Below are positions 25,789 to 36,949 of a stretch of DNA of 64,000 nucleotides, one piece after another. A model generated the notes under the pieces. That model was given only the letters and a program-made list of their open reading frames with translations. It had not been told where the DNA came from and did no database searches. Made by a program: the position numbers and the translations under genes. Source of the DNA: Maratus speciosus (lineage: Eukaryota; Arthropoda; Arachnida; Araneae; Salticidae); contig OZ010787.1 in assembly GCA_963932465.1 (NCBI GenBank), positions 14,744,926 through 14,808,925 of the forward strand. The letters are read 5' to 3'. The number at the start of each line of letters is the position of its first letter. The first letter of the stretch is position 1.

Positions 25789-26020
25789 AAAAAGGTGGGT
25801 TTATTTTGACGGCCGATTATCTACACTAGGCCCAAGGGGGGGGGGGGGGGAGTGCCCTTCGTGTGGGTCTTTCTAAGGTAACCTAACCCGAATTTACACA
25901 TGCAAATCCATGGTTCGAAGAAAACTCCGAACGATTAGGCCGACGGGCGCGATTGGGATCAAACCCAACACTTCAGGTCTATTAGCTTCGTGAGCATAAC
26001 CTCTCAGCCACGGGTGGGGC
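25789..26020 (-). repeat. tRNA-derived SINE, copy in right palindrome arm
   Basis: Mirror image of the left-arm SINE, with the same flanking duplication AGTACTATT (25780-25788 and 26021-26029). Because both arms share insertion site and duplication, the SINE entered before the arms were duplicated, or was copied between arms by conversion. Confidence 0.85.
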
Positions 26021-27188
26021 AGTACTATTCAAAAATTTGCAGACAAAAATTCTAACACTAAATAACAAAATTCACATGTGACCTCATTCAAAATTTTAAT
26101 TAATACTCAAAAGTCAAGCGCAGACGTCACTAAATTGAATCGCGTAAAGTCCTCTCATCCAATTTATGTTGAAAATTCCATTTTTATCTAAAAATTTGCG
26201 TTAAAAGATAAAGTCTCCCAATTAAAATGTTTAATGAATGTTTAAAATTCGATTGCTAAAGGAAAATCGCGAAAAAAAAAATAATTGAAAGTTCCCAAAT
26301 TAAAAATCGTTGCCAGTAAAAACACCGAAAACACAAGTGTGCTAAAAAATAAATGTGAGAAAAAAAAAAAAATCTATCTCAAAAATTACTCCCAAAAATT
26401 AAAGTCTCCCAATTAAAAATTCTTAATTTATTTTTTAAAAGTACAAATAACCCCTCGTACTGGAGTACAACGAAAAGAATAATCAATTTCTCTTAAAAAT
26501 TGTATCTTCAAAAATACTCCCAAAAAAGTTAAAGTCCCCCAATTAAAATTTCTTAATTAATTATCATTAATGAGAAAATATCAAACTCAAAAAACCCCTC
26601 GTACGACAAAAATAAATAAATAAATAAATAAATAAATAAAAATCAATGTGCCAAAAATTTCAAAAAATTACTCCAAAAAGTTTAAGCCCCCCAATTAAAA
26701 TTTCTTAATTAATTACCGTTAATGTATTTTTCAAATGTAAAATTATCCCTAAGTACTGTAGTACGGTTAGAAAAAAAAAATGAATCTCACAAAATTCAAT
26801 CTTCAAAAATTACCCCTAAAAAAGTTAAAGTCCCCCAATTAAAATTAATTATCATTAGTAAAAAAAAAACTTAAAATTACCCCTCATACTGTAGTACGGT
26901 AAGAAAAAAAAATTAATCTCCCAAAAATTCAATCTTCAAAAATTACCCCGAAAAAAGTTAAAGTCCCCCAATTAAAATTAATTATCATTAGTAAAATAAT
27001 TAAACTCAAAATAACCCCTCATACTATAAGATAACGCATCACCTCCTGCATCACATGACCTTGACCCCGCCTCCAAGAGTACGACGCATGACCTTGACCT
27101 ACGCCGCACACCCTTCACAGGCGCACAGAGGTCATTCAAGGTCACGCCGCGTACGCCGCTGACATAGAACCCCCAATTATTATCTACT

Positions 27189-27194
27189 AGCATG
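27189..27194. repeat. 6-bp target duplication of the giant palindrome, right copy
   Basis: AGCATG immediately after the terminal ATTATCTACT; pairs with 14940-14945. Confidence 0.9.
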
Positions 27195-30100
27195 GCAACC
27201 ATCCTCATCCAAACAGATATAATTATCAAAAACAAAACTCAACACAACTTTGCTTTGAGAAAACTAACACAAATGATAGGAATGAAGTATACAATTTCAA
27301 AAATGAAAAATGTAACGACGTGGCATTCCTAGCGGAAGAAAGTGATTCAAACACGTGGGTAATTGATAGTGGTAGTTCAAACCACATAACAAATAATAAA
27401 ACATTGTTTTCAAGATTTAACGAAAATGCCGAAACTGAAATAACTGTTGATAACGGTAACAAATTAAAGGCGAACGGTTCTGGCGACATAAAAATTCAAA
27501 CGGATGACAACAGTGAACAAATTACGCTTAAAAATGTGCTATATATACCTAAAATAGAAACAAATCTACTTTCAGTCAGTAAGGCGACTCAAAAAGGTTG
27601 TGAATAACTTTTGAAAAGGAAAAATGTAGCATAATAAACGACGGCAAAACAATATTAGAAGGAAAATTGAGAAACAACCTGTATGAAATGAATTTTGCTA
27701 GTGATACAAAAGAACAAAATTACGTAAACATGGCATACACCTGTCAAAATCCCAACTGCATTGACCTATGGCACCGCAGAATGGGACACCGCAGCTATCA
27801 AGCAATTAAAGAAATGCAAAATGATCAACTGGTCACCGGTGTAACAATAAATAACTGCAAACATGAAAATATATGTGAAATATGTATTAGAGCAAAAACA
27901 ACAGAAGCTCCGTACCCCAAACAAGCAAAATACAGGGCTACACGAAAAACCGAGTTAATTCACTCTGATGTATGTGGGCCGATACAGACCCCTACAATAG
28001 GCGGCAAAACATAGTTCGTAACATTTATAGACGATAAAACCAGATTCTGCATAATATACTTAATGTCTAGGAAATGCGAAGTATTTGAAAAGTTTAAAGA
28101 TTACGTATCCCTAGTATACAACAAATTCGGCAGATACCCAAACATAATCAGATCGGACAATGGCGGCGAATACACCAGTGCCGAAATGGAACAATATCTT
28201 AAGGATAAGGGTATAGAACATCAACTGACAGTTCCACATTCTCCCAGCCAAAACGGAGTTGCGGAACGCTAGAATAGATATTTACTTGAGATGACCCGCA
28301 GTATGTTAATTGAAGCTAATTTACCGCACAAACTATGGGGAGAAGCGATAACTACAGCCAACTTCATTCAAAATCGCTTACCTACAAAATCTAACGACAT
28401 CACGCCTTACGAGGGGGGGGGGGGGGACAAACAGAAAACCTAATCTCCACTACACTGTTAAAAATTTGCAGCATTCTGGCAGGTCATTTGACCGTTTTTT
28501 CCGAAAACGGTTATACAACCGTAATTTAACACTATTCTGACCATATTATTGGCCATTTTATGGTAAGAATATAGTTAAATTATGGTTATGAAACCGTTTT
28601 TTCAAAAAATGGTCGAATGACTTGCCAGAATGCTGCAAAATTTTTAACAGTGTACCTAAGAGTATTTGACTGCCCGGCCTATACCCACATTAACAAATCA
28701 AAACGCGGAAAACTAGACGAAACTGCACAGCTGGAAAAATTTGTCGGATACGAAAATAGAAGCAAAGGTTACCGAGTGTATACTAATGATGGTAAAGTAA
28801 TATTAACTAGATCAATAAAATTCCTCGAAAGTAAACTTCCATACATACAAAACGATAATAATCCAGAAGAAACCAAACCAAAAAATTCAGAAAATGAACA
28901 ACTAATGGAAGACTACCCACACGAAATACTAATAAAAATCACACCTGCAGAATGCGAACCATGTGGCCATCAGTGGCCAAACAATCAACTAACGAACCGC
29001 GAAGTTCGGAACGATCCAATAGAGGAGTACCGCCCGATCGCTTCGCGTACACCGTTAAGACAAACACAATTTATGAGGCCAAAGATTGGGATGACATGAT
29101 GAGCATTCAAAATCCAATTGAGAGGCAGAATTGGCTAAAAGCCGCTCAAGAAGAAATAAATTCGCTAAAGGAAAACAACACTTGGAAACTAGTGGAATCT
29201 CCACAAGGAAAAATTCATCGGCAGCAAATGGAATTTCAAAGTCAAATACGATGACCAGGGAAACGTTAAAAGGTACAAAGCTCGCCTCGTCGCGAAAGGC
29301 TTCCTGCAAAAATATGGTGAGAATTATGATGAGACATTTGCCCCAGTGGTGTCTCACACGACAATCCAAATTTTTCTAGCCGCAGCCGCGTACCACGGAT
29401 TTGACGTACACCATCTTGACATTAAGACCGCTTTCCTACACGGCGAACTTGACGAAGATATCTGCATGACACAACCCGAAGGTCATGAAATATCAAATCA
29501 AAACAACAAAGTATGCAATTTGTCAAAGGCTATATATGGCCTAAAACAGGCAGCTAGAGCCCGGAACATTAAAATTAGCGAAACTCTAAAACAGATGAAT
29601 TTTATTCAAAGTACAGTAGACACTTGTTTGTTTACACGAAAGAATAAAAACAAAGAAGACACCATTTACATAATAGTTTACGTTGACGACCTTTTGATTG
29701 CAGGAAATAAAGAAAACATTGAAAAATTCATAGAAAGATTGAAAAATCAATTCAAACTTAGCGACTTAGGTGAAGTAAGCAACTATCTAGGAATAAACAT
29801 AAAGAAGCTTAAAAACGGATATGCTCTAAATCAGGCAACAAAAATTAACGAAATAACAAGCAAATTTAACTTAACCGAAAGATAGCCATATAGTACTCCT
29901 ATGGATGCCGGATATCTGAGAATAAACAACAACAACAATTCGCTTCCAAACAATCATAAATACCGGCAAGGAATCGGAGCGCTATTGTATATAGCGACCG
30001 TAACAAGACCGGACATCCTGATCGCAGTCAATATACTCAGTCGGAAAAACGAAAATCCGACAGAGACCGACTGGAAAACTTTAAAGCGCGTCATTCGATA

Positions 30101-30634
30101 CTTAAACGCAACAAAAAATCTACACTTGATAATAGACACGGAATTCGCCCAGTCCTTGAGGCATATTCAGATGCCAACTGGGCACAAGATCCTGATACAA
30201 GGAAATCAACATCGGGAAACATATTTTTAATTGGAAAGTACCCCATTCATTGGCTGTCTAAACGCCAATCATGTATTGCCCAATCGTCCGCTGAGGCGGA
30301 ATACGTCGCAGCTGCAACTGCTGCAAATGAAATCGTCTGGCTAACAAGACTTTTAGAAAATCTAGATCTTCCACAAAAACATCCAATAACTCTCTTCGAG
30401 GACAATATTTCAACAATAAAAACGACAGTCAGAAAACACTCCAACAGGACCAAGCATATTGACGTAAAGTTCCACCTCATAAAGAACTTAGTGGAAACCG
30501 GCATCATAGAACTTCAATACTGTGCCAGCAAAGTCATGGTTGCGGACGTGCTGACTAAGCCCGCACCCAAACCTGAATTCCTGAATAACCGTGAAAGACT
30601 CAAACTATTAGACTTTCCTCCACTCAGGAATTAA
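27195..30634 (+). pseudogene. copia pol (protease, integrase, RT, RNase H), disrupted
   Basis: The polyprotein continues in the gag frame. Protease: WVIDSGSSNHIT near 27355, with the catalytic DSG. After a one-base loss near 27605 comes the zinc-binding HHCC region (WHRRMGH ... CEICIRAK, about 27770-27900), then the integrase core with D in IHSDVCGP, D in IRSDNGGEY and E in GVAER (to 28269). In-frame TAGs are at 28012 and 28270. A 14-base G-run (28413-28426) and a MITE break the integrase end. The RT has LDIKTAFLHGEL and YVDDLL near 29680, followed by a TAG at 29883. The RNase H has SSAEAEYVA near 30290 and DN near 30403, in a shifted frame from about 30150, and ends at TAA 30632-30634. Several frameshifts make it non-functional. 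Confidence 0.93.
28453..28652. mobile_element. 200-bp TA-type MITE in the copia integrase
   Basis: Perfect ends CACTGTTAAAAATTT and its complement, flanked by TA (28451-28452 and 28653-28654). It forms a long imperfect hairpin with GACCGTTTTTTC / GAAAAAATGGTC inner arms. TA duplication indicates Tc1/mariner-type mobilisation. It carries no gene. Confidence 0.9.
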
Positions 30635-30645
30635 GGTGGGTATAT

Positions 30646-31310
30646 TGTGAAATGTGGTTCTCCAATTTGTAATCCCCGAGTATCCAAAAGAGGAGAAGAG
30701 AAAAACCTAGTGTAGAAGATCTGGGTCAAGCCACGGCACGTGCTACGATGACGTCGTAAGATCATTGACCTAAAGCCCAGATATCCAGGGACTCTGAGAG
30801 AAAAAAAGAAAAAAGACTGCGCAATAGACTCTTTCTCTCGTTAGATCATCTTGTAAACTTAATCTGTGTATAGCGTGTTTTAACTCGCTCTTAAAGCGAC
30901 TTTCTTATTCTGTATCGTGTGAATCCATTATCTCAGCCTAAATTAAAATCGGATTCAAATTGAGAAAACATCCCTTCTTACTGATTTTGTGTGCTTGACA
31001 CTCAATTAATATTATCTCCATTATTTTTCTACATAGCAGCATGAAGTGCGAACGAAACACGGCGGATACGGCTGAAAAAAAAATTAAACCAACAGGTTTG
31101 TTGTTCTACGATATTTGACCTGCAAATTAAAAGAGAAGAGGTAAGCCTTTTGCCTTATTCTTGTATAACTGAAACTAAATGTATACTATGATATATTAGA
31201 GCATAAATAGTTAGGTATATAGAAAATGCTCAGAAAAATATTTAATTAGATACGTTGTGGTGTTTACCTATATTGATAAAGATTCAACTATGTCTATTTA
31301 ATATCTAACA
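30646..31310 (+). repeat. copia 3' LTR (665 bp)
   Basis: Copy of 13449-14103, preceded by a purine-rich stretch (GGAATTAAGGTGGG) that is the likely polypurine tract for plus-strand priming, and followed by the GCTAT duplication at 31311-31315. Confidence 0.93.
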
Positions 31311-31315
31311 GCTAT

Positions 31316-32300
31316 AACATAGGTTATATTTTATGTTGCTGTCACTACCATCTGAGGGTTGCAAAAGCAATACATGTTCTAATTTGCGTTTTTTGCACAA
31401 CTGCGGGGTCTAACACTTTGAAGTATAGCATGGTATTTACTAACAATATGCAACTTCTTTCTATGAACATTCGAAAGAAAATTCCAAATTTAAAAAGATG
31501 AAGTGAGCGAAAAGCGTTATAAATTACAATTTTTAAGCAAACTTATAAAATACCAAACCGATTAAAAAAATAATGATGACAAATTGTTGGTGATAGAACC
31601 TGCTCAAACATAAGCTATATATTATGCTCAAACATAATATGCTTTATATGCTCAAACATAAGCTATATTTGTCTGTGCCACTACCACCAGAGGGTTGCAG
31701 GAGTTAAAAACTTTCTAAATTGCGATTTCTGTGATACTGAAAAGTCTAGAAACTTTAAATATGGCATGGTAGTTATTTATAAAATATAAATGCCCTCGAG
31801 GACTGTCGAAAATAAATTCTAATTAGAAAGGGGTGAAGCGAAGGGGAGATGCGAAAAGCATTCTAAAAAAGTCCTAAATTACGATTTCTATGCAATTTCA
31901 GGGAATATAAACCGATTATAAAAGTAATAGTTGCGAATCAATGGTAACAGTCTCTGATCCTACACAGGCTATAATTTATGCCAATGATTCTGCCACATGG
32001 GGTTCACAGGAACAACAAACGTTCTAAAAAAGCCTTTAAAAGTTTTCTAAAATACGTTTCTGTGGAATATTGGGAAATAACAAAACGATTTCAAAATTAA
32101 TGTTGGCAAATTAATGGTGACATTTCCTATTTCAACATAGCCCTTTATGTTGAAATAGGAAAGGTGAGAGGTGAATAAGAGAGGTGGTAGGACTTGGAAT
32201 TCGACATGATGGTTAATTTTAAGATATAAGAAGATGGTTTCTAAAAAATTCAAAACTTCAAATGAATACTGAAATGAGCGTATTAATTGAGCATAAAAGT
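31316..32300. repeat. tandem array, right part
   Basis: Continuation of the 305-bp array after the copia insertion. Diverged units are recognisable from TCTAAC/TCTAGAAAC starts and the GGCTATA...CACTACC blocks near 31310, 31660 and 31960. There are many indels and an internal AACATAAGCTATAT expansion near 31608-31670. It decays into unassigned DNA near 32300. Confidence 0.7.
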
Positions 32301-32634
32301 TTCAAAATATTTTCTAAATTATCATTTATTTAGTTTTATTTCGTTTTATTAATTTAAGTCTCATTTCTGCCTAATGCAGTGTAATAATGATATTTAATCT
32401 AACTGTGTTTTAAATAGTAATTTTTAAATTATTCCTAAAAGTAATAAGTACCTTTTAATAAAAAAACCCCCTTTTAATAAACTTTATAATATACTTATAA
32501 CTACTGGCTAACTACTGGCATTCCCTTTTAATAAAATAAAATATTACCTTTTAATAAAATAAAAATTTAGTTAGTTCCTTTTAATAAAAATTAGACATAT
32601 AAATATCACTTGGCATATTTCAATTATTACGCGA
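32301..32634. other. AT-rich DNA with CCTTTTAATAAA repeats
   Basis: Five or so copies of CCTTTTAATAAA lie between 32450 and 32590. No gene seen. It connects the tandem array to a Helitron-like end. Confidence 0.5.
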
Positions 32635-32656
32635 GCAAAGCCGCGGGGTTTGCTAG
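32635..32656 (+). mobile_element. possible Helitron-like 3' terminus
   Basis: GCAAAGCCGCGGGGTTTGC can form a GC hairpin and is directly followed by TAG, giving a CTAG end before T. Helitrons end in a hairpin plus CTRR. No matching 5' TC end or helicase was identified, so this is a weak call. Confidence 0.3.
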
Positions 32657-32951
32657 TATGTGATAAAAATGTGATTCATTTTTTACCATTTATCACATTT
32701 TGTTACGTTTTCTTCCTGTTTTTAGGGTTTTGTGCTTAAAAAATAAAAACGGAACAATTATAAGACCACTCGTGTGTCTGTCTGTCCGTCTGTCACCGCC
32801 GTTTTTCTCGAAAATTATGGAACGTGGAAAGTTCAAATTTGGCAGACTTATAAAGGCTATTGACCCACATATTTATAGGTTATTAAGCGTTCACAAATAT
32901 ATTTAGAAAAAAAAATTAGAGACGTTAATTAAGTTACTGAAAATTTTTATG

Positions 32952-32988
<37 letters not shown>

Positions 32989-33880
32989 CATGTAGGATAT
33001 CGCTCGAAATATCTTGTAACACCGAACTCAAAAATATATTTGTTTCACTTTTAGTTATTATATTTCCTGAGATATCATCGAAAATGTACTGCAAAAATAT
33101 GCCCCCTCCTCCCCCGTATTTCCGAATCTAATGAAACTAAAATTATGAAAAAAATAGTGGTAGTTGGAGCTTATTTAAATATTGCAGGAATACTGTAATG
33201 ATTATTCTAGATTACCGAGTTTTTGAGAAAATCGCACTTATCCATTAGACAGAAACTTTGCGGGCGCTCAGCGGGGGAGTTGAAGGGCGCTTGAGGTACC
33301 TATCGACGTGGAATCATCCAAGGATAGTTGATAATGATTTTCGAAAAAAAAAATAACGGTAAGTATCTGTGATACTAATTAAAAGAACACTTAGAAAAAC
33401 GTGATACTGTCCAAAGCGGGGTTGCAACTTTGCGATCTCCTTTCGAAGCGGGCTTGGCCCAATTGCAAGTTTAAACTTTGTACAAAGTCTTTGTTTCAGG
33501 TAGCGCGAATCAAAGTGCTAAATAGTCAACGTTTTTTATTCCAATTGAATCAAATTATTCTAAGGAACGCTTTGTACGCGAGTAAAACTTGATCGATTAT
33601 TTTCATATAGAATCAGTCGCAAAACGAATTGAAAAGAATTTAAAAGAATTTAAAAATTGGTTTAAATACCTAATCCGTCTGCCGATTTGTATAAAAATCT
33701 GTATCGTTCTTGCGACAGTATTCTATAACATATTCGCCAAATGTCCGTACCATATGGAAGCTATCGTGTTCACCCACATACGTACATATAGACATACACT
33801 ATGATTACAACACTTTCTTTACACTATGTGTTCGAAAAAAAACAATTTACTACTTCTAGGAGCCAATAGAAGCAGCTAAA
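32657..33880. other. unassigned AT-rich DNA with a microsatellite
   Basis: It contains a GTCTGTCTGTCCGTCTGTC tract near 32778, related to the tract at 938-970, and a TATATA microsatellite with interruptions at 32950-32988. No credible exon. Confidence 0.5.
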
Positions 33881-33885
33881 TTGAT

Positions 33886-34800
33886 GCACTTTATTGAAAT
33901 AATATAAGAAATAGGACACGTAATTGTTCTAATTTGGTAAACTTTCATGTCCCCAGTTGGGGACTGTAGCTTGTAAACGTAGGATTTGCTTGCTAAGGAT
34001 GAAAAAATAAATAAATAAACATTTAGGATGCTTGTATGTCAATCAGAAAAAGCAATTATAAACATAAATTTTATGATTTTCCAGGACCATCTGAAGTCAT
34101 GCAAGCCCATACCATTACAATGGCTGCAAATTTCACTGATCGTTTCATGCAGTCCTTGTTATATGCTTCTTGCTTCATTCGCCCTACACGAACACCTTCA
34201 TCACCATATGTTACGCAAAACACATTCTCATCACTAAACAATATCTTTTTCCAATCATCCAGACCCCATAAAAGCCTTCTTTTGCACCACTTCGATCTCT
34301 CCTTTTTCCCTTTAATAGTCATGAGGGGCTTTATCTTTTTGTACGCGAGATTAAAATCCAAGTTTATGGAGACGCCTTAGTGTTGTAGATTTGCTCACAT
34401 CAACAACGTGTTCTTTCCACTTTCAATGCAAATATGTTACATTTCTAAAACGGGTTTTTTAGCAATTCTCTTTAGCTTTCTATCATATTTAAAATATTGC
34501 TTTAATGCTCTACAAACACTTGGTTGAGAACACTTTAAGTAACTGGCGATATATTGCTGATTACGACCTTCCTTACACAAATCAATAATACGATGCTTTG
34601 TAAACTCCGTTATGTCGGACGAACGACTCATGTTTCACACAAAACGAAAACAATGATGATGCAAAGTGCTTTTATAACATAAGAAGAAGTGCCGAGGAAG
34701 CTAATTTTATGCTTAATTTATGCAATCTTTTGAACCAATCAAGAAAATTCATACGTATTCTAACTTTTTGAACCACCTATTTTAGTATTCTAATTTTTTG
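33886..34800 (-). pseudogene. Tc1-like transposase remnant
   Basis: Minus-strand segment 34437-34631 encodes a Tc1-type N-terminal helix-turn-helix (RIIDLCKEGRNQQYIASYL, then CSQPSVCRALKQ). After frame breaks, 34071-34361 encodes the start of the DDE domain with WKKILFSDEN (first catalytic D) and VMVWACMTSDGPGK. The region with the second D and the final acidic residue is missing. Near the 5' side, GAACCACCTATTTTAGTATTC is directly repeated (34771-34820). This is a truncated and frameshifted copy, not active. Confidence 0.85.
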
Positions 34801-34840
34801 AACCACCTATTTTAGTATTCTAATATTTTGAATAATGAAA

Positions 34841-35282
34841 ATAATTTTATAAGAATACAATATTCACTCAAAATTTAATATTTTACAGTTTTAATTTTCT
34901 TTAATAACATGCAAATTTATTAAAACATCAACCGTTGTTCTTTTTCAATTGTAGTACACTGAAATAAGGCTAAATGCAATTCCAAATATAAATGAAATGA
35001 TTAATTCTAATTTTTTGACTTAGAGCTCTATATATATATGAGGACGTGAGTCTCAAAGCATGCCTTATCCAAAATTTTAAAAATCGAGTTTATTCTATCA
35101 ATCTATCCTATCTAACCTGCATCCAAGAAACACTACAATCTGCAAAAAAAACTAGTTTTATCGTGTATTTCTGGCATTGTAAAATCTTGGTTTACAATGA
35201 AAACAAATGGACGCAGTCAGAGGTTTTTCGTGATTTCGCAAAATTTAATTTTCTGGATAAGGCGAGTTTTGAAATTCACGTC

Positions 35283-35325
<43 letters not shown>

Positions 35326-36329
35326 TATAATCTTCATTTTAACGATTAATATTTTAAACTAATATATTAGAAGACAAATTTTACAAAAAATAATTAAAAA
35401 TATGCCTGAATTTTAGTCCTGTTTGTAAAATACTAATAAAAGAAGAAGAAAAAATATATGAAAAATCTCTCATGTGTATCAAGAAAAAAGTACCTAAATA
35501 TTCGTTTCGTGATTATTGTTCAATTTTTATTGTCTGAAGACAAAGTTTTGTTTTAAGGTATTGAGGGAGGGGGAGATTGAAACGATATTTGTATAAATCT
35601 TAATTCCAATAGCTTTTTCAGCCTGAATCACACGCCTTTCTAGTTATACACACCCATAACTTTAAGCAGATTTTAAAATGCTACAAGTGTCTTCCGTCGA
35701 AATAAAAATATTAATTTTTTGGGATGCTCAAAGTTAAATTTATTTCCTATGTAAAGAAGATAGCAAAGCAATAAATATCCAGATTTTTTCCCCTTACATT
35801 TCTAAAAATAAAATTAAAAAGAAATATAAATATAAATTATTAATTTTACTCCTTCCTTTCTTTTCAATTATTTATATATTTTATTAAAATTAAAATATAA
35901 TTCTTCTAATTAGACAGATGCTAATTCTGTGACGTGTATTCTGCGAGTCCATAGGTTAAAAATGCCGCATTTCTTATGTTCTAATATAACATAAAATTTA
36001 TGTCTACTATAAATATTTCTATTTATAAGTTTTTAATAAGTGTGTTATTAATTATATTTTTTAAAAACTGTTTAATGTCTCTAATATAAATAATTCTATT
36101 TATAAATGTTTAATAACATTATTATTAATAATTAGTGTTTTAAAATCAGTTTAATAAAAAATATGCATGATGCTTGTATTTGAGCTTTTACAATATATCA
36201 TATAAAAGTAATAATAAATATTCTACCATACATATCTATAATAACTGACGTTTTCCTTTAACATTAAAATGTTTATCTTTGAATAAAGTATATTTCAGTA
36301 ACCATTAAAATTTGTTTACCCCATTTTAT
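34841..36329. other. AT-rich intergenic DNA with a CA/TA microsatellite
   Basis: A (CA)n(TA)n run lies at about 35282-35325. The rest is AT-rich with no recognisable gene, transposon end or RNA. Confidence 0.5.
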
Positions 36330-36333
36330 TTAA

Positions 36334-36772
36334 GGAGGCTGGTCCCTCAGCTTCGGAATTCTCCTCCGTAATGTTAAGACTATAGACTTTTGATGCATTC
36401 GTATATTTAAATTATCTTCTCGGGAAATTCATATTTTTAACATCTTTTTTCTGAATATCTACTCTTCTTAAAGGATGTCTCTTTTTTTCTTAGTTTTCAA
36501 AATATTTCTAAAATCTATGCTGAGTTTAATATTTTATGTCTAAAAAGCGGGCGAACTGTGAGTAAGATTTTAACACTTCCTATGAAATTTAGTCTATACT
36601 TTAGAAATATTTTGAGAACTAAGAAAAAAAGACATCTTTTAGGAAGTGTACGCAAAAAATAGAATTTAAAAATATTAATTTCCGGAAGAGATATTTTAAA
36701 TAGACGAATCCATGAAATGCCCATAGACTTTAGATTAGTGAGGGGAAATCGGAAGCTGAGCGACCAGCCCCC
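36334..36772. mobile_element. 439-bp hairpin element flanked by TTAA
   Basis: Ends GGAGGCTGGTCCCTCAGCTTC and GAAGCTGAGCGACCAGCCCCC are inverted repeats flanked by TTAA at 36330-36333 and 36773-36776. The arms continue inward (TTCTTAGTTTTCAAAATATTTC mirrored near 36600), so nearly all of it folds back. TTAA target choice is a habit of piggyBac and Kolobok transposases. Confidence 0.8.
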
Positions 36773-36949
36773 TTAAGATGCTGATCTTAAAAATGTAATG
36801 AAATTGTGTTTCTTCTCTTGTACTTTTTATGAACTAAATTCAATTGTGATTTATGAAAAAAAAAAAAAAAAGTCATATATAAAGATCCCTTCACTGCTTA
36901 AACCGTACGTTTGATTTTTTTTTCTTTCTTGAACATAGTCCACGTGAGA

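Larger units (their letters stand above)
14946..27188. mobile_element. giant non-coding palindrome element (12,243 bp)
   Basis: Ends AGTAGATAATAATTGGGGG and its exact reverse complement. The two arms (14946 to about 20750 and about 20845 to 27188) match almost perfectly throughout; I see only scattered substitutions, homopolymer length changes and one 545-bp stretch (23231-23775) found only in the right arm. No reading frame encodes a recognisable protein. The few open frames are short and sit at the symmetric centre or ends. Flanking 6-bp duplications show it moved as one unit. Terminal AG...CT with 6-bp duplications is known for Maverick/Polinton elements; Dada-type elements also make 6-7 bp. 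The class assignment is inference. Confidence 0.88.
13449..31310 (+). mobile_element. Ty1/copia retrotransposon carrying two nested insertions
   Basis: The element is bounded by TGTG...ACA LTRs and a 5-bp duplication. Domain order protease, integrase, reverse transcriptase, RNase H is the copia order. Its span is 17.9 kb, but removing the 12.2-kb palindrome and the 200-bp MITE with their duplications leaves about 5.4 kb, a normal copia length. The LTRs differ by roughly a dozen substitutions plus one short indel by eye, so the insertion is not ancient. Yet coding is broken by frameshifts and three in-frame TAG codons (28012, 28270, 29883). It inserted into the 305-bp tandem array. Confidence 0.95.

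Noticed and set aside
14946..27188. Complete Maverick/Polinton or integrated virus in the palindrome
   Set aside because: No polymerase, capsid, ATPase, protease or integrase frame exists anywhere in either arm.
26978..27235. Minus-strand open frame over the right end of the palindrome and copia
   Set aside because: It spans the element junction and reads GC-rich terminal sequence; no domain and a chance overlap.
33401..33804. Adjacent plus-strand open frames with donor- and acceptor-like sites nearby
   Set aside because: A GTAAGTAT and a TTTCAG are present but the peptides have no recognisable pattern and composition equals background.
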